Positions 19,216 through 27,440 of a stretch of 64,000 bases of DNA are shown in pieces. The stretch is from CBDVBE01 sp964543525 (GTDB lineage: Bacteria; Fibrobacterota; Chitinivibrionia; Chitinivibrionales; JANQEN01): contig CAZIYW010000001.1 in assembly GCA_964543525.1 (NCBI GenBank), positions 62,001-126,000 on the forward strand. Direction: 5' to 3'. The translations under genes were made by a program, and so were the position numbers. Positions within the stretch are counted from its first letter, which is position 1, and each line of letters starts with the position of its first letter. The notes below the pieces were generated by a model that was not told the DNA's origin, made no database searches, and saw only the letters and a list, made by a program, of their open reading frames with translations.

Positions 19216-20912
19216 AAATAAAAATCTATATACTACTCCTGTTCATCGGTTCAGCAGCATATGCATCCCGGCATGCCCTGTTGGTAGGAAACAGATACGG
19301 CGGTTCTTTCCAGCCGCTTAAATATGTAAAGAATGATATTGCAGATATCCAAACGGCGCTTACCCGGTTCTGCGGATTCGACGATGCAAACATTGCCGTT
19401 CGTATTGACAAATCAGCAAAGGAACTGGAATTGCTTCTGCACGAATTTGCCCGGCAGGGTTCATCCGATGATGATCTGTTTCTTTTCTACTTTTCAGGCC
19501 ATGCCGATCACGAGAGCCTGCTTATGGGAAACACCCGGTATCCGCTGGCAGATTTAAAGAAGCGGCTTAAATCGATACCGTCACAAATGCGGATAATCAT
19601 CTTTGATGCGTGCCAGAGCGGCAGTTTTACCCGCTATAAAGGAGGTACTCTGGAAGAACCCTTTTTATATAAGGAAGGGAATAAAATCAAAGGCAGCATT
19701 GTACTTTATTCCAGCTCGGCCAACGAATATTCCCAGGAATCGGATATGTATAAAAATTCCGTGTTTACTTTTCATTTTATCAATGGGCTTCGCGGCTGCG
19801 CCGATATCTCCGGTGATAAAAAGATAACGCTTTCCGAAGCCTATCAATATTCCTATAACCGCACCGTCTCCTCGACCATTCATTCAACGGGGGGCGTACA
19901 ACATCCGGGATATCAGTTCAGTATTCAGGGTGAGGGAAATGTGGTTCTCGCGGACATCACGGTCAGAACCTGCGGAATTATTCTCGATCAGGATATCGAA
20001 GAAACCATCGTGGTGCTGGGTAGCCGAAAGGAGCTGACTGCCGATCTGTCAAAGGAAAAAGGAACCAGGATTTTTATTGCAGTCAATCCAGGCACCTATG
20101 AGATATATAATAATAAAAAAGAGGTCTCATACAAAACAAAAATTACCGTGCGTGAAAATACCATTGTGACCCTCTCGAATGACATGCTCCGTAAAATGCG
20201 CACCATACCGGTCTATGCTAAAGGCGCGGAGAGACGACCGGTTATTTTCGGTATCACCCTGACCGGCGGCTTTGTCGATTTCAACCTTTCCCAACTTGCG
20301 ACACAGTGTAATACACAGTATAACGATTTTCACCTGCTTTCCATGACCCCTTCATTTTCATTTCCCTCGGGTGTTTTCACCGGCGGTCTTGGTCTTGAAG
20401 TGAACTTTCGAAACGACGTGCAGGTATACCTCTCATTTGATTCGTTCCGACTGAAGGAGAGAATGGACTATGCAGGCACAGTATTCTCACCGGGGGATTC
20501 ATTATCCTACCCTGCGCAATTACAGATCCATGACACACTCTCCTGTCAGAGCTTCCATCTGGGAGTCGGGTATACCTTCCATCACCGGATACTGAAATTT
20601 ATAACCCTTCGCGCAGGCATTGACTGGATTATTGCCGATTTTACCGTTAACAGTGTTTTTACCAACAGTCTCTACAGTTTGTCGACGAACACCACGTTTA
20701 CGGATAACGGTTTTCTTGTGCTGCCTGAAGTTGGAGCAACATTCAAATACACTTTTCAGGCACCGTTCGCGCTCGGTGCGCTGATTTCATATCGATTACA
20801 AACCGGTGAAAAGGAACTGTATTCCCATGATGATACCGGCTATCCGTTACAGTATAGCTTTTCCGGTGTAACTTTTTCACTCTTTGCCACCTATCTGCTG
20901 AACAAGCGGTAA
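19212..20912 (+). CDS. Exported caspase-like (C14) protease fused to a beta-barrel-like domain
   Basis: 566 residues with a signal peptide (about 1-18). Residues 20-240 form a caspase-like domain: HALLVGNRYGG, the His box LFYFSGHAD (H97) and the Cys box IIIFDACQSGSF (C134), so the His/Cys dyad is intact. A short beta region follows, then from about 340 to the end a strand-rich segment ending FSLFATYLLNKR that looks like an outer-membrane barrel. The start overlaps the anti-sigma stop (ATGA). A secreted, barrel-anchored caspase controlled by an ECF pair suggests envelope stress or signalling; its target is unknown. Confidence 0.85.
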   Translation: MKIKIYILLLFIGSAAYASRHALLVGNRYGGSFQPLKYVKNDIADIQTALTRFCGFDDANIAVRIDKSAKELELLLHEFARQGSSDDDLFLFYFSGHADHESLLMGNTRYPLADLKKRLKSIPSQMRIIIFDACQSGSFTRYKGGTLEEPFLYKEGNKIKGSIVLYSSSANEYSQESDMYKNSVFTFHFINGLRGCADISGDKKITLSEAYQYSYNRTVSSTIHSTGGVQHPGYQFSIQGEGNVVLADITVRTCGIILDQDIEETIVVLGSRKELTADLSKEKGTRIFIAVNPGTYEIYNNKKEVSYKTKITVRENTIVTLSNDMLRKMRTIPVYAKGAERRPVIFGITLTGGFVDFNLSQLATQCNTQYNDFHLLSMTPSFSFPSGVFTGGLGLEVNFRNDVQVYLSFDSFRLKERMDYAGTVFSPGDSLSYPAQLQIHDTLSCQSFHLGVGYTFHHRILKFITLRAGIDWIIADFTVNSVFTNSLYSLSTNTTFTDNGFLVLPEVGATFKYTFQAPFALGALISYRLQTGEKELYSHDDTGYPLQYSFSGVTFSLFATYLLNKR

Positions 20913-20921
20913 GGACACCCT

Positions 20922-21656
20922 ATGCAGAATATTAAAATCGGTATATATATCCTCCTTGCCCTGGCGACAGTCCTCTGTTCATGCAGCACAATGGTTGATG
21001 CAGTTTCAGGTGGCGACATAATTCCCTACCCCCGCACACCGGGTATCATCCCGCTCGACGCATTCAGTCAATTGGTCTATTCCCATACCGCACACGATAC
21101 TTCAGGAAACAGCACCGCCGATCTCCATTGTGCAATCGGCGCTGTCTACGGTCTCGATTTCGACACCCTGCTCACCCCTATCACTGAGAAAAATTTCGAA
21201 CAGAATTTCCAGCTCTACCTGTATGAATACGAATGGGAGGACCTCGACAGCGGTATACTTGTCTCCTATCGGGAGCGTAATGTTGACACTACGGGCATCT
21301 ATATTCACGGCGAATACTTCGGTGCACAGATAACACTATACAAAAAACCGATTCTCTGGCTGAAATATCCTGCGGCAATCGGTGATACCTGGTACCGCGC
21401 ATCGCCGGATTCCACCGATACCCTGCTCCCCCGGTATGAAGTTCTTGATACCTCTGCCGTTTTTTCAATACCCTGCCAGGAAGAGGATGCAATGTCCCCG
21501 GTGGAATGTGTTCAATGCTACCTGTATAAAAGAACTGAGGCAGATACTGTCGGGTACTATTATTACACCCGTCAGTACGGTCTGGTTGGTTACCTCGAAT
21601 ATATTCACAGCATCTTAAGAAGAACCGTGCTGCTTAAAAGCTATAATCCCTCATGA
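20922..21656 (+). CDS. Hypothetical lipoprotein of the sigma/caspase operon
   Basis: 244 residues, unrecognised. The N-terminus is a lipoprotein-type signal (ILLALATVLCSCSTM), with a Cys after L-C-S. The rest is rich in short strands and aromatic residues (YLYEYEWEDLDSG, LWLKYPAAIGDTWY), consistent with a compact beta-fold in the envelope. It begins nine bases after the caspase gene with AAGGA upstream, so it is probably the last gene of the sigma/anti-sigma/caspase transcript. Confidence 0.7.
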   Translation: MQNIKIGIYILLALATVLCSCSTMVDAVSGGDIIPYPRTPGIIPLDAFSQLVYSHTAHDTSGNSTADLHCAIGAVYGLDFDTLLTPITEKNFEQNFQLYLYEYEWEDLDSGILVSYRERNVDTTGIYIHGEYFGAQITLYKKPILWLKYPAAIGDTWYRASPDSTDTLLPRYEVLDTSAVFSIPCQEEDAMSPVECVQCYLYKRTEADTVGYYYYTRQYGLVGYLEYIHSILRRTVLLKSYNPS

Positions 21657-21753
21657 TTTTCCCCACTTTTTTGAGCGATTTTACATTCCTCAGTTGTGAT
21701 ATATATGAGCACTTATATCCCTCCCGTTTAATTCACCTTGGAAAGAGGATGGT

Positions 21754-22860
21754 ATGGACATAAACAACGTTTTTAAAAAATCCTTACCGTTGATTTCACG
21801 CGCAGGTATACTGCTCTTTGTTGTTCTTTCATCACTGGGCTTTACCACGAAACAGCGAGCTCAAAATCAATTCTTCTCAAATATTGAGAACATCTATCTT
21901 TGTGATTCTCTTCTTTTTATATCTGACAGTTACCGGGGAATTTCAATCTATTCTGTAGCAGACCCGGAATCTCCCGTGTTTAAAGGTTCTATACCACTCC
22001 AATCACACAGCAGCCTGGCGGTAAATAATAACATTATTTATGCTAATTCCTACGGGTTTATTTTTGCCTTGCGATTGCATGCTGACTTTACCTATGATAC
22101 CCTGGCTACCATCAAGCAGGACCCGGAGTATATCGAAGAAGAGATGTATCCGATAGATGAGCACCACGGTTTTTTCAACTGTGCCGAACCCGTTATGCTC
22201 GACGGTGGGACAAGCGGTGTCGGCGGTTCCTATGCCCGTTTTGCTGTTATTGATTCATTTTTATATTATCTCGACAACAACAGCCTTGTTACTATTGATA
22301 TATCGGTTCCCGATACCATTGTCAAACTATCGGAAACCTACATTGACTGGACTGTAGAAACACTCTTTCCAACGCAGGACTATCTCTATGTTGGCGGGCG
22401 CGGCGGTATGTATGTTCTCGATCGGGTAAATCCCGCCAGCCCGAAAAATGTCTGTAAGCTCCAGCACTTCCAGGCGTACGATCCGGTTGTAGTCCGGGAT
22501 ACCGTCGCGTATGTCGCCCTTCGGGCAGGCAACTGGGGCGGTACTGCAAAGGATGTCCTGCTGGTGACAAGTGTCGCAGATTTCTCAAAGGCATACGTTC
22601 TGGATGAAGCGTCTACCTTTACCCCCTATGGCCTCGCAGTTCAGGATTCGCTCCTCTTTGTCAGTAACGGCTATAACGGTTTCACTCTCTTTGATGTGAA
22701 AAATCCCACTACTGTTACCAAAATTAAATACTGGGACACACCCGATACCAAAGACTTTATATGGGTAGATACCATTCTGTATACTATGGGATTTAGTAAT
22801 GTCATGGTGTATGAGGTAACTGATCCGCATACACCGCAACTCCTGGCTACTATCAAGTAA
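21754..22860 (+). CDS. Secreted LVIVD-repeat beta-propeller protein
   Basis: 368 residues with an N-terminal hydrophobic signal (about 14-32). Repeats of the type SDSYRGISIYSVADPESP, GRGGMYVLDRVNPASP and SNGYNGFTLFDVKNPTT are typical of LVIVD-repeat propellers. Such proteins are extracellular or periplasmic binding scaffolds without catalytic residues. ATG 21754 follows AGAGGATG. A terminator lies just after the stop. Confidence 0.75.
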   Translation: MDINNVFKKSLPLISRAGILLFVVLSSLGFTTKQRAQNQFFSNIENIYLCDSLLFISDSYRGISIYSVADPESPVFKGSIPLQSHSSLAVNNNIIYANSYGFIFALRLHADFTYDTLATIKQDPEYIEEEMYPIDEHHGFFNCAEPVMLDGGTSGVGGSYARFAVIDSFLYYLDNNSLVTIDISVPDTIVKLSETYIDWTVETLFPTQDYLYVGGRGGMYVLDRVNPASPKNVCKLQHFQAYDPVVVRDTVAYVALRAGNWGGTAKDVLLVTSVADFSKAYVLDEASTFTPYGLAVQDSLLFVSNGYNGFTLFDVKNPTTVTKIKYWDTPDTKDFIWVDTILYTMGFSNVMVYEVTDPHTPQLLATIK

Positions 22861-22878
22861 CCCTCAAGGATTGGTGCA

Positions 22879-22925
22879 GGGAACACATTTATGTTACTGC
22901 GTTTTAGAGAATGTGTTCCCTTTTT
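22879..22925 (+). terminator. Rho-independent terminator
   Basis: Inverted repeat GGGAACACATT (22879-22889) / AATGTGTTCCC (22910-22920), 11 bp with no mismatch, followed by TTTTT at 22921-22925. It closes the transcript of the propeller gene, 18 bases after its stop. Confidence 0.88.
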
Positions 22926-23082
22926 ATATCACCCGGCATAGTAAATTGACATCGGTTGCCGTTTTTTCAACGAAAAATTCAATTTAATTTTAACTTTATG
23001 TAATATCCTATTATATTTCTTATTATATTTTTCAGTATTACAGGTTGTATGTTTTCTTATCAACACATTCCCGCACCATATT

Positions 23083-24561
23083 ATGAACTTACAATTATTT
23101 CGAACATTCATTTCTGGAGTTGTTATTATGTCGCTGTTCAATTGCAATGCAGCAGATAACGAGATAACGGTTCGCCGGGCCGCTGTTGCGGACCGGTTTT
23201 ATACCGGCAATGCGACAAAGCTGCGCGCCGAGATCGAGCAATACATCGCCGCCGGAAAAAAACTGAAGGAATTTCCGCAGATTATTATCAGTCCCCATGC
23301 AGGGTACGTATTTTCCGGCCCTGTGGCAGGTATCGGGTTCGCCACTATTGACAAAAATACCAAAAGGGTCTTCCTCATCGGTCCGTCGCACCATAAATAT
23401 TTCAACGGTATCTCGATACCTGAAGTGGATGCCTATGAAACACCCTTAGGCAATGTTCCTCTTGATAAAAAAAACATTAAAAAACTGCAAACAAATCCGT
23501 TGTTTAGCACGCAAGAAGGTGCTCACGCCATGGAACACTGCCTCGAGGTACAGATTCCCTTTTTACAGGTTCTTCTCGCCGATTTTACTATAATCCCTAT
23601 GATTGTCGGCCATCTGAAGAATCCGGCGGATGTCGCCGAGCTGATACGGCCGCTTATTGATGATAAGACACTGGTTGTCATTTCAAGTGATTTCTCCCAT
23701 TACCATTCCCATACCGAGGCCAAGAATATTGACAAGCGCTCCATAGAAACGATCCTGAACGGGAACCCCGACGGCTTTATTGACGCCTGCGGTGAAACAC
23801 CTATCCGTATTGCCATGCAGCTCGCGCTGAAAATGAATCTAAAGCCGCATCTGCTTGACGCCCGCAACTCCTATGAAACCGCCCCTCAGTATGGATCCGG
23901 CGACCGCGTGGTCGGGTATGCATCCATTGTCTATCTGCCGGATTCCAACGGTGCAGAAAAGAAAACTTCAGCCGATGAAAGCAACGATGCTCCTGATGAA
24001 TCTACACAGGTTCTGACTGAAAGCGATAAAGCCTTTCTTCTTAAACTCGCCCGTAATGCACTCGAAAAAGCAGTCAGGGGTGAAAAACCGCCGACTCCGA
24101 CCAATATCCCGTCAATTATGCAGGAATTCCGCGGCTGCTTCGTCACCCTTACCAAACACGGCGCTCTCCGTGGATGCATCGGCTATATCGAAGGCATCAA
24201 GCCGTTATATCAGGCAGTAATCGACAACGCAAAGAATGCTGCACTGGAGGATCCGCGGTTCCCGAAAGTAACGCCCAACGAGCTGAAAAACCTCAAGATC
24301 GAGGTGTCGGTCCTGACACCACCGGAGCCCTTTAACTATGACAATCCTGACGACCTGCTGAACAAGATCATCCCCGGTGTGGACGGCATCATTCTGAGAA
24401 AAGGCATGCGTCAAGCAACCTTTCTGCCCCAGGTGTGGGATCAGCTTCCCGATAAGGTTACCTTCCTGGAGCATCTTGCCATGAAAGCAGGCATGGGAAA
24501 GGATGACTGGAAAGATGCCCAGTATAAAAAATATCAGGCAATCCATTTTGAAGAAGAGTGA
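23083..24561 (+). CDS. AmmeMemoRadiSam proteins B and A fused (Memo domain + AMMECR1 domain)
   Basis: 492 residues. The Memo-like dioxygenase-fold domain (about 30-290) keeps its metal-type residues: ISPHAGYVFSGP (H72), IGPSHHKYFNG, HAMEHCLEVQIPF and ISSDFSHYHSH. The AMMECR1 domain (about 310-490) has GCFVTLTKHGALRGCIGYIE and TFLPQVWDQLPD. The fusion supplies partners A and B for the radical SAM enzyme at 16.3 kb. From ATG 23083 the N-terminus reads as a weak Sec signal (cleavage possible after NAA). However, ATG 23128 has GGAG at 23116-23119 and would give a 477-residue protein without a signal, so localisation is open. Confidence 0.9.
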   Translation: MNLQLFRTFISGVVIMSLFNCNAADNEITVRRAAVADRFYTGNATKLRAEIEQYIAAGKKLKEFPQIIISPHAGYVFSGPVAGIGFATIDKNTKRVFLIGPSHHKYFNGISIPEVDAYETPLGNVPLDKKNIKKLQTNPLFSTQEGAHAMEHCLEVQIPFLQVLLADFTIIPMIVGHLKNPADVAELIRPLIDDKTLVVISSDFSHYHSHTEAKNIDKRSIETILNGNPDGFIDACGETPIRIAMQLALKMNLKPHLLDARNSYETAPQYGSGDRVVGYASIVYLPDSNGAEKKTSADESNDAPDESTQVLTESDKAFLLKLARNALEKAVRGEKPPTPTNIPSIMQEFRGCFVTLTKHGALRGCIGYIEGIKPLYQAVIDNAKNAALEDPRFPKVTPNELKNLKIEVSVLTPPEPFNYDNPDDLLNKIIPGVDGIILRKGMRQATFLPQVWDQLPDKVTFLEHLAMKAGMGKDDWKDAQYKKYQAIHFEEE

Positions 24562-26500
24562 ACCGTCAGTCCGGGCAGCGTTTTTCTCCGGGTATTTCGC
24601 GGTTATCCTGCAGTGCCTTCTTATTCGTGAATTCCTCTCCATTTTCTTCGGCAACGAACTCATACTGGGAATTCTTTTTTCCATCTGGCTCCTGTTCAGC
24701 GGAATCGGAAGTTTCTGGGGTACCAATAAAGGGATCTGGCATTATACAGTCATAATCTCTATTTATACCGGCTTTGCGTTAACCGGCATATATCTCATCC
24801 GCATCTTCCCGACGTTGTTTGAGCCGGGTTCGGTTATCCCAACGCATGCCGTAGCTATTCTATTCGTTGCATCGGAAGGGCCTGTTGCGTTCTGTACCGG
24901 ATATATTTTCGGAACCCTTTCCCGCCACTCCTCTCACAGGAAGCATATTTACCTGCTTGAGAACGGCGGCACCCTGATCGGCGCGCTCGTGGTATCCGCA
25001 GCCACTCTGGTCAACGCGTCAAACTCCGCGATTCTCATTGCGGCAATAGTGCCGTTACCGCTCATTCTTCTTTTCGACACTGCACCCGCGCTACAAAAAA
25101 AAATAACGACCACCGCACTGTTTGTTTTGCTGCAACTCTGTGCCGCATTTGTCATCCTGACCATTGACACGCCGACAACCGCGTGGAAATACGCCGGCCC
25201 CGTCTCACATGTCCGCCAAACACGCGAAGGTGAACTCGCATTACTGATACATGAAACCGATACAACACTTCTTCTGAATAACTCCATTTATACCTCGACC
25301 TACAATAAGGAAATTGCCGAACAGGCGGTGCATATCCCCGCTGCACAACGCGAACAAATACAGAATGTACTTGTCATATTTGACCGGGGATACTATCAGG
25401 AATTGATGAAATACAACCCCGCGGCTGTTGATATTATCGAAGTCCTTCCGGATATAGCCTCCGAACGAAGCACTATTATCGCGCCGGAAAAATATTCGGC
25501 CGGCATAAAATTCGATCTCATTCTTCTCGGCAGTTCCTTGCCGCGTAATACAGCAACGAGCCGTTTTTACACCGTCTCATTCTTCAATCGCATGCGCTCT
25601 CTCATGACGCAAAAGGCGGTCTTCTCCTTCACCCTGCCGTTTAACGAAAGCTACATGCCGCCCGATGAGCGAACTGTTTATGATATACTGTATAATACAC
25701 TTGCCTCAGTATTTTCCAATGTACTGGTTTTTCCCGGTAACGGTTATATGACATTCATGGCATCGGAGGATTCTCTTCATATACCATCGAAGGTTGATGT
25801 TGAAACGGAATATCTATCAGCATTTGTCCTGCCCTCTCTTTCTGATGATAAGATCACCCGGGCAAATACAATTACGGAATCTACCATGCTCAACACAATT
25901 ACCCGGCCAATAGCTCTTCTTTTCTCTCTGAAAACATGGATGAAAACCTTTGGTTTTTCTGTGGTTGTTCTCAGTGGCATACTTATAACGATACTGGTGC
26001 TGTCCATCCTTCTACTACCAAAGAATCCTCCTGTACTCTCAGTTGCCACCAGCGGGTTTGCTACAGGCCTGTATTCTGTAGGATTGATGCTTCTCTACCA
26101 GGCAACCTACGGAAGTCTCTACGCGGAAATATCCCTTCTGCTTATGGCCCTCTCCCTGGGATTTGTTACAGGAAGTAAAATGCCCCGACTTCCCTTTTCC
26201 GACCTGAGTATCGGCATATACTGTATCGTATCATTTATACTTCTCAGTGCACTGTCCCAGCCACCCGTTGCCATCTTCTTCCTGTGCCATTTCGGCATAG
26301 GCTTCCTCAGCGCTGCACAGTTTGTTACACGGAAAGATGCCTCACCCGGTATCATCAACACTGCAGATTTGATTGGCGGGGTGTTCGGTATGGCTATCTC
26401 TTCGACACTGCTGATTCCCCTGTTTGGGATTGTGCCGGTTATGGCGGGGATTTTTGTGGTTAAAACGATTGTGGAAATTTCTAATAAATTTTTCTGTTAA
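24503..26500 (+). CDS. Membrane protein with central spermidine-synthase-like domain
   Basis: Up to 665 residues. An N-terminal bundle of about six helices (1-205), a soluble Rossmann-like region (about 210-430: NVLVIFDRGYYQELMKYN, VDIIEVLPDIASE, FDLILLGSSLP, FYTVSFFNRM) and a C-terminal helix bundle (about 460-660) match the 'fused MFS/spermidine synthase' architecture. The aminopropyl-donor site is not clearly preserved, so polyamine synthesis is not certain. The reading frame overlaps the Memo-AMMECR1 gene by 59 bases; starts at 24503, 24515 or TTG 24548 are possible. The overlap suggests co-expression with that protein. Confidence 0.75.
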   Translation: MTGKMPSIKNIRQSILKKSEPSVRAAFFSGYFAVILQCLLIREFLSIFFGNELILGILFSIWLLFSGIGSFWGTNKGIWHYTVIISIYTGFALTGIYLIRIFPTLFEPGSVIPTHAVAILFVASEGPVAFCTGYIFGTLSRHSSHRKHIYLLENGGTLIGALVVSAATLVNASNSAILIAAIVPLPLILLFDTAPALQKKITTTALFVLLQLCAAFVILTIDTPTTAWKYAGPVSHVRQTREGELALLIHETDTTLLLNNSIYTSTYNKEIAEQAVHIPAAQREQIQNVLVIFDRGYYQELMKYNPAAVDIIEVLPDIASERSTIIAPEKYSAGIKFDLILLGSSLPRNTATSRFYTVSFFNRMRSLMTQKAVFSFTLPFNESYMPPDERTVYDILYNTLASVFSNVLVFPGNGYMTFMASEDSLHIPSKVDVETEYLSAFVLPSLSDDKITRANTITESTMLNTITRPIALLFSLKTWMKTFGFSVVVLSGILITILVLSILLLPKNPPVLSVATSGFATGLYSVGLMLLYQATYGSLYAEISLLLMALSLGFVTGSKMPRLPFSDLSIGIYCIVSFILLSALSQPPVAIFFLCHFGIGFLSAAQFVTRKDASPGIINTADLIGGVFGMAISSTLLIPLFGIVPVMAGIFVVKTIVEISNKFFC

Positions 26501-26524
26501 ATCCCCCCGTAACCCGCACGTACA

Positions 26525-26558
26525 CCCGTAGAGACGTTACGCGTAACGTCTCTACGGG
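26525..26558. repeat. REP-like perfect palindrome, copy 1
   Basis: 34-base perfect palindrome centred on ACGTTACGCGTAACGT, with arms CCCGTAGAG/CTCTACGGG. It lies 3' of the transposase-like gene and between two converging genes, so it could also end transcription. Confidence 0.9.
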
Positions 26559-26592
26559 ATATGGAAACAAACCACGAATATTTCAATTTCTT

Positions 26593-27318
26593 TTATACCA
26601 TCCATTCTTCAAATTCATAATGTGCGTGCAATTCCTGTACCGCATTTATGGTAATATTGTCATTCAATCTGTCCTTTTCCCAATTAATTGGATTGTTTTT
26701 TATGTATTGACGAATACGTAATAATTCCTGTTCATTGCGAATAATGTGATCATGAAACCGTGATTGTAAAACCTGGGCGCCCGCTGTTTTTCGTAATTCG
26801 TTTATTCGTTTTGTAATGGCGGATTTAAATGAACGTAAAATTACAGATAATGAACCGGAAACGGGCGATATCGCGGACATTTTGTGGTTTACCGTAACCG
26901 CCGTTTTTGTAGCGGTGGTTTTTATAACGGGCGGTTGTGTCGCGGGCGGTTGTGTTTCGTGTGGGTTTGTTACGGGCGGGTTTGTAGAGACGTTATGCAT
27001 AACGTCTCTACAATTTGTAACGTCTATACAAACGTTCGGTGAAACACGACGAACAATCCGGATTATACCATGCATATGATTCGGCATAACAACAAATCCA
27101 TCCAATGCAATATGTGAATGTTTTTCACCGGTAATCCGCCATTCATCATGAACAATATTACCGTATTCATTGCATTTCATCACACCATTGTTAATCGTTC
27201 CAAACAAATTCCCTCGGTCATGGGTGCAGATGGTAATGAAATAATATCCCGGTTTAGAATAATCCCATCCGGGCAATCGCGCGGATTCTATCCGAAATTT
27301 GTTTTTGAATAATGTCAT
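26593..27318 (-). CDS. REP-associated tyrosine transposase (RAYT, Y1_Tnp)
   Basis: 241 residues. The IS200/IS605-like HUH single-strand nuclease fold is visible: GYYFITICTHDRGNLFG, GFVVMPNHMHGIIRI with the HxH metal motif, and the late catalytic Tyr in LRIRQYIKNNP. RAYTs are single-copy relatives of Y1 transposases that act on REP palindromes. Palindromes with the same core lie on both sides and inside this gene. The middle of the protein (about 100-140) is a low-complexity Pro/Thr stretch encoded by degenerate repeats and by the internal palindrome, which a normal RAYT lacks. It may or may not still be active. Confidence 0.9.
   Translation of the reverse strand: MTLFKNKFRIESARLPGWDYSKPGYYFITICTHDRGNLFGTINNGVMKCNEYGNIVHDEWRITGEKHSHIALDGFVVMPNHMHGIIRIVRRVSPNVCIDVTNCRDVMHNVSTNPPVTNPHETQPPATQPPVIKTTATKTAVTVNHKMSAISPVSGSLSVILRSFKSAITKRINELRKTAGAQVLQSRFHDHIIRNEQELLRIRQYIKNNPINWEKDRLNDNITINAVQELHAHYEFEEWMV
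26982..27013. repeat. REP-like perfect palindrome, copy 2 (inside the RAYT gene)
   Basis: 32-base perfect palindrome with centre ACGTTATGCATAACGT, flanked by TTGTAGAG/CTCTACAA. It keeps the RAYT frame open. Next to it (26925-26980 and 27018-27035) are degenerate GGGCGGTTGTG/GGGCGGGTTTG and AACGTCTATACAA segments that look like further repeat remnants. Confidence 0.85.
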
Positions 27319-27355
27319 TTTATTATTGTTGAAATTTGTTGTTTCCGATTATACC

Positions 27356-27428
27356 TGTACAGACGCGCACCGTACGCACCGTACAGACCGTACGCACCGT
27401 ACAGACGTTACGCGTAACGTCTGTACGG
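27356..27428. repeat. REP-like palindrome copy 3 with tandem CGTACGCAC/CGTACAGAC array
   Basis: 27397-27428 is a 32-base perfect palindrome (centre ACGTTACGCGTAACGT, arms CCGTACAG/CTGTACGG). It is preceded from 27356 by four to five short units of the type CGCACCGTAC and CAGACCGTAC. The array fills the gap between the RAYT start and the pfk stop, 5' of the RAYT gene. Confidence 0.85.
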
Positions 27429-27440
27429 GAAATTTCTATT

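Noticed and set aside
27356..27428. Tandem repeats considered as a CRISPR array
   Set aside because: Units are about 10 bases with no spacers; the motif matches the REP palindrome arms instead.
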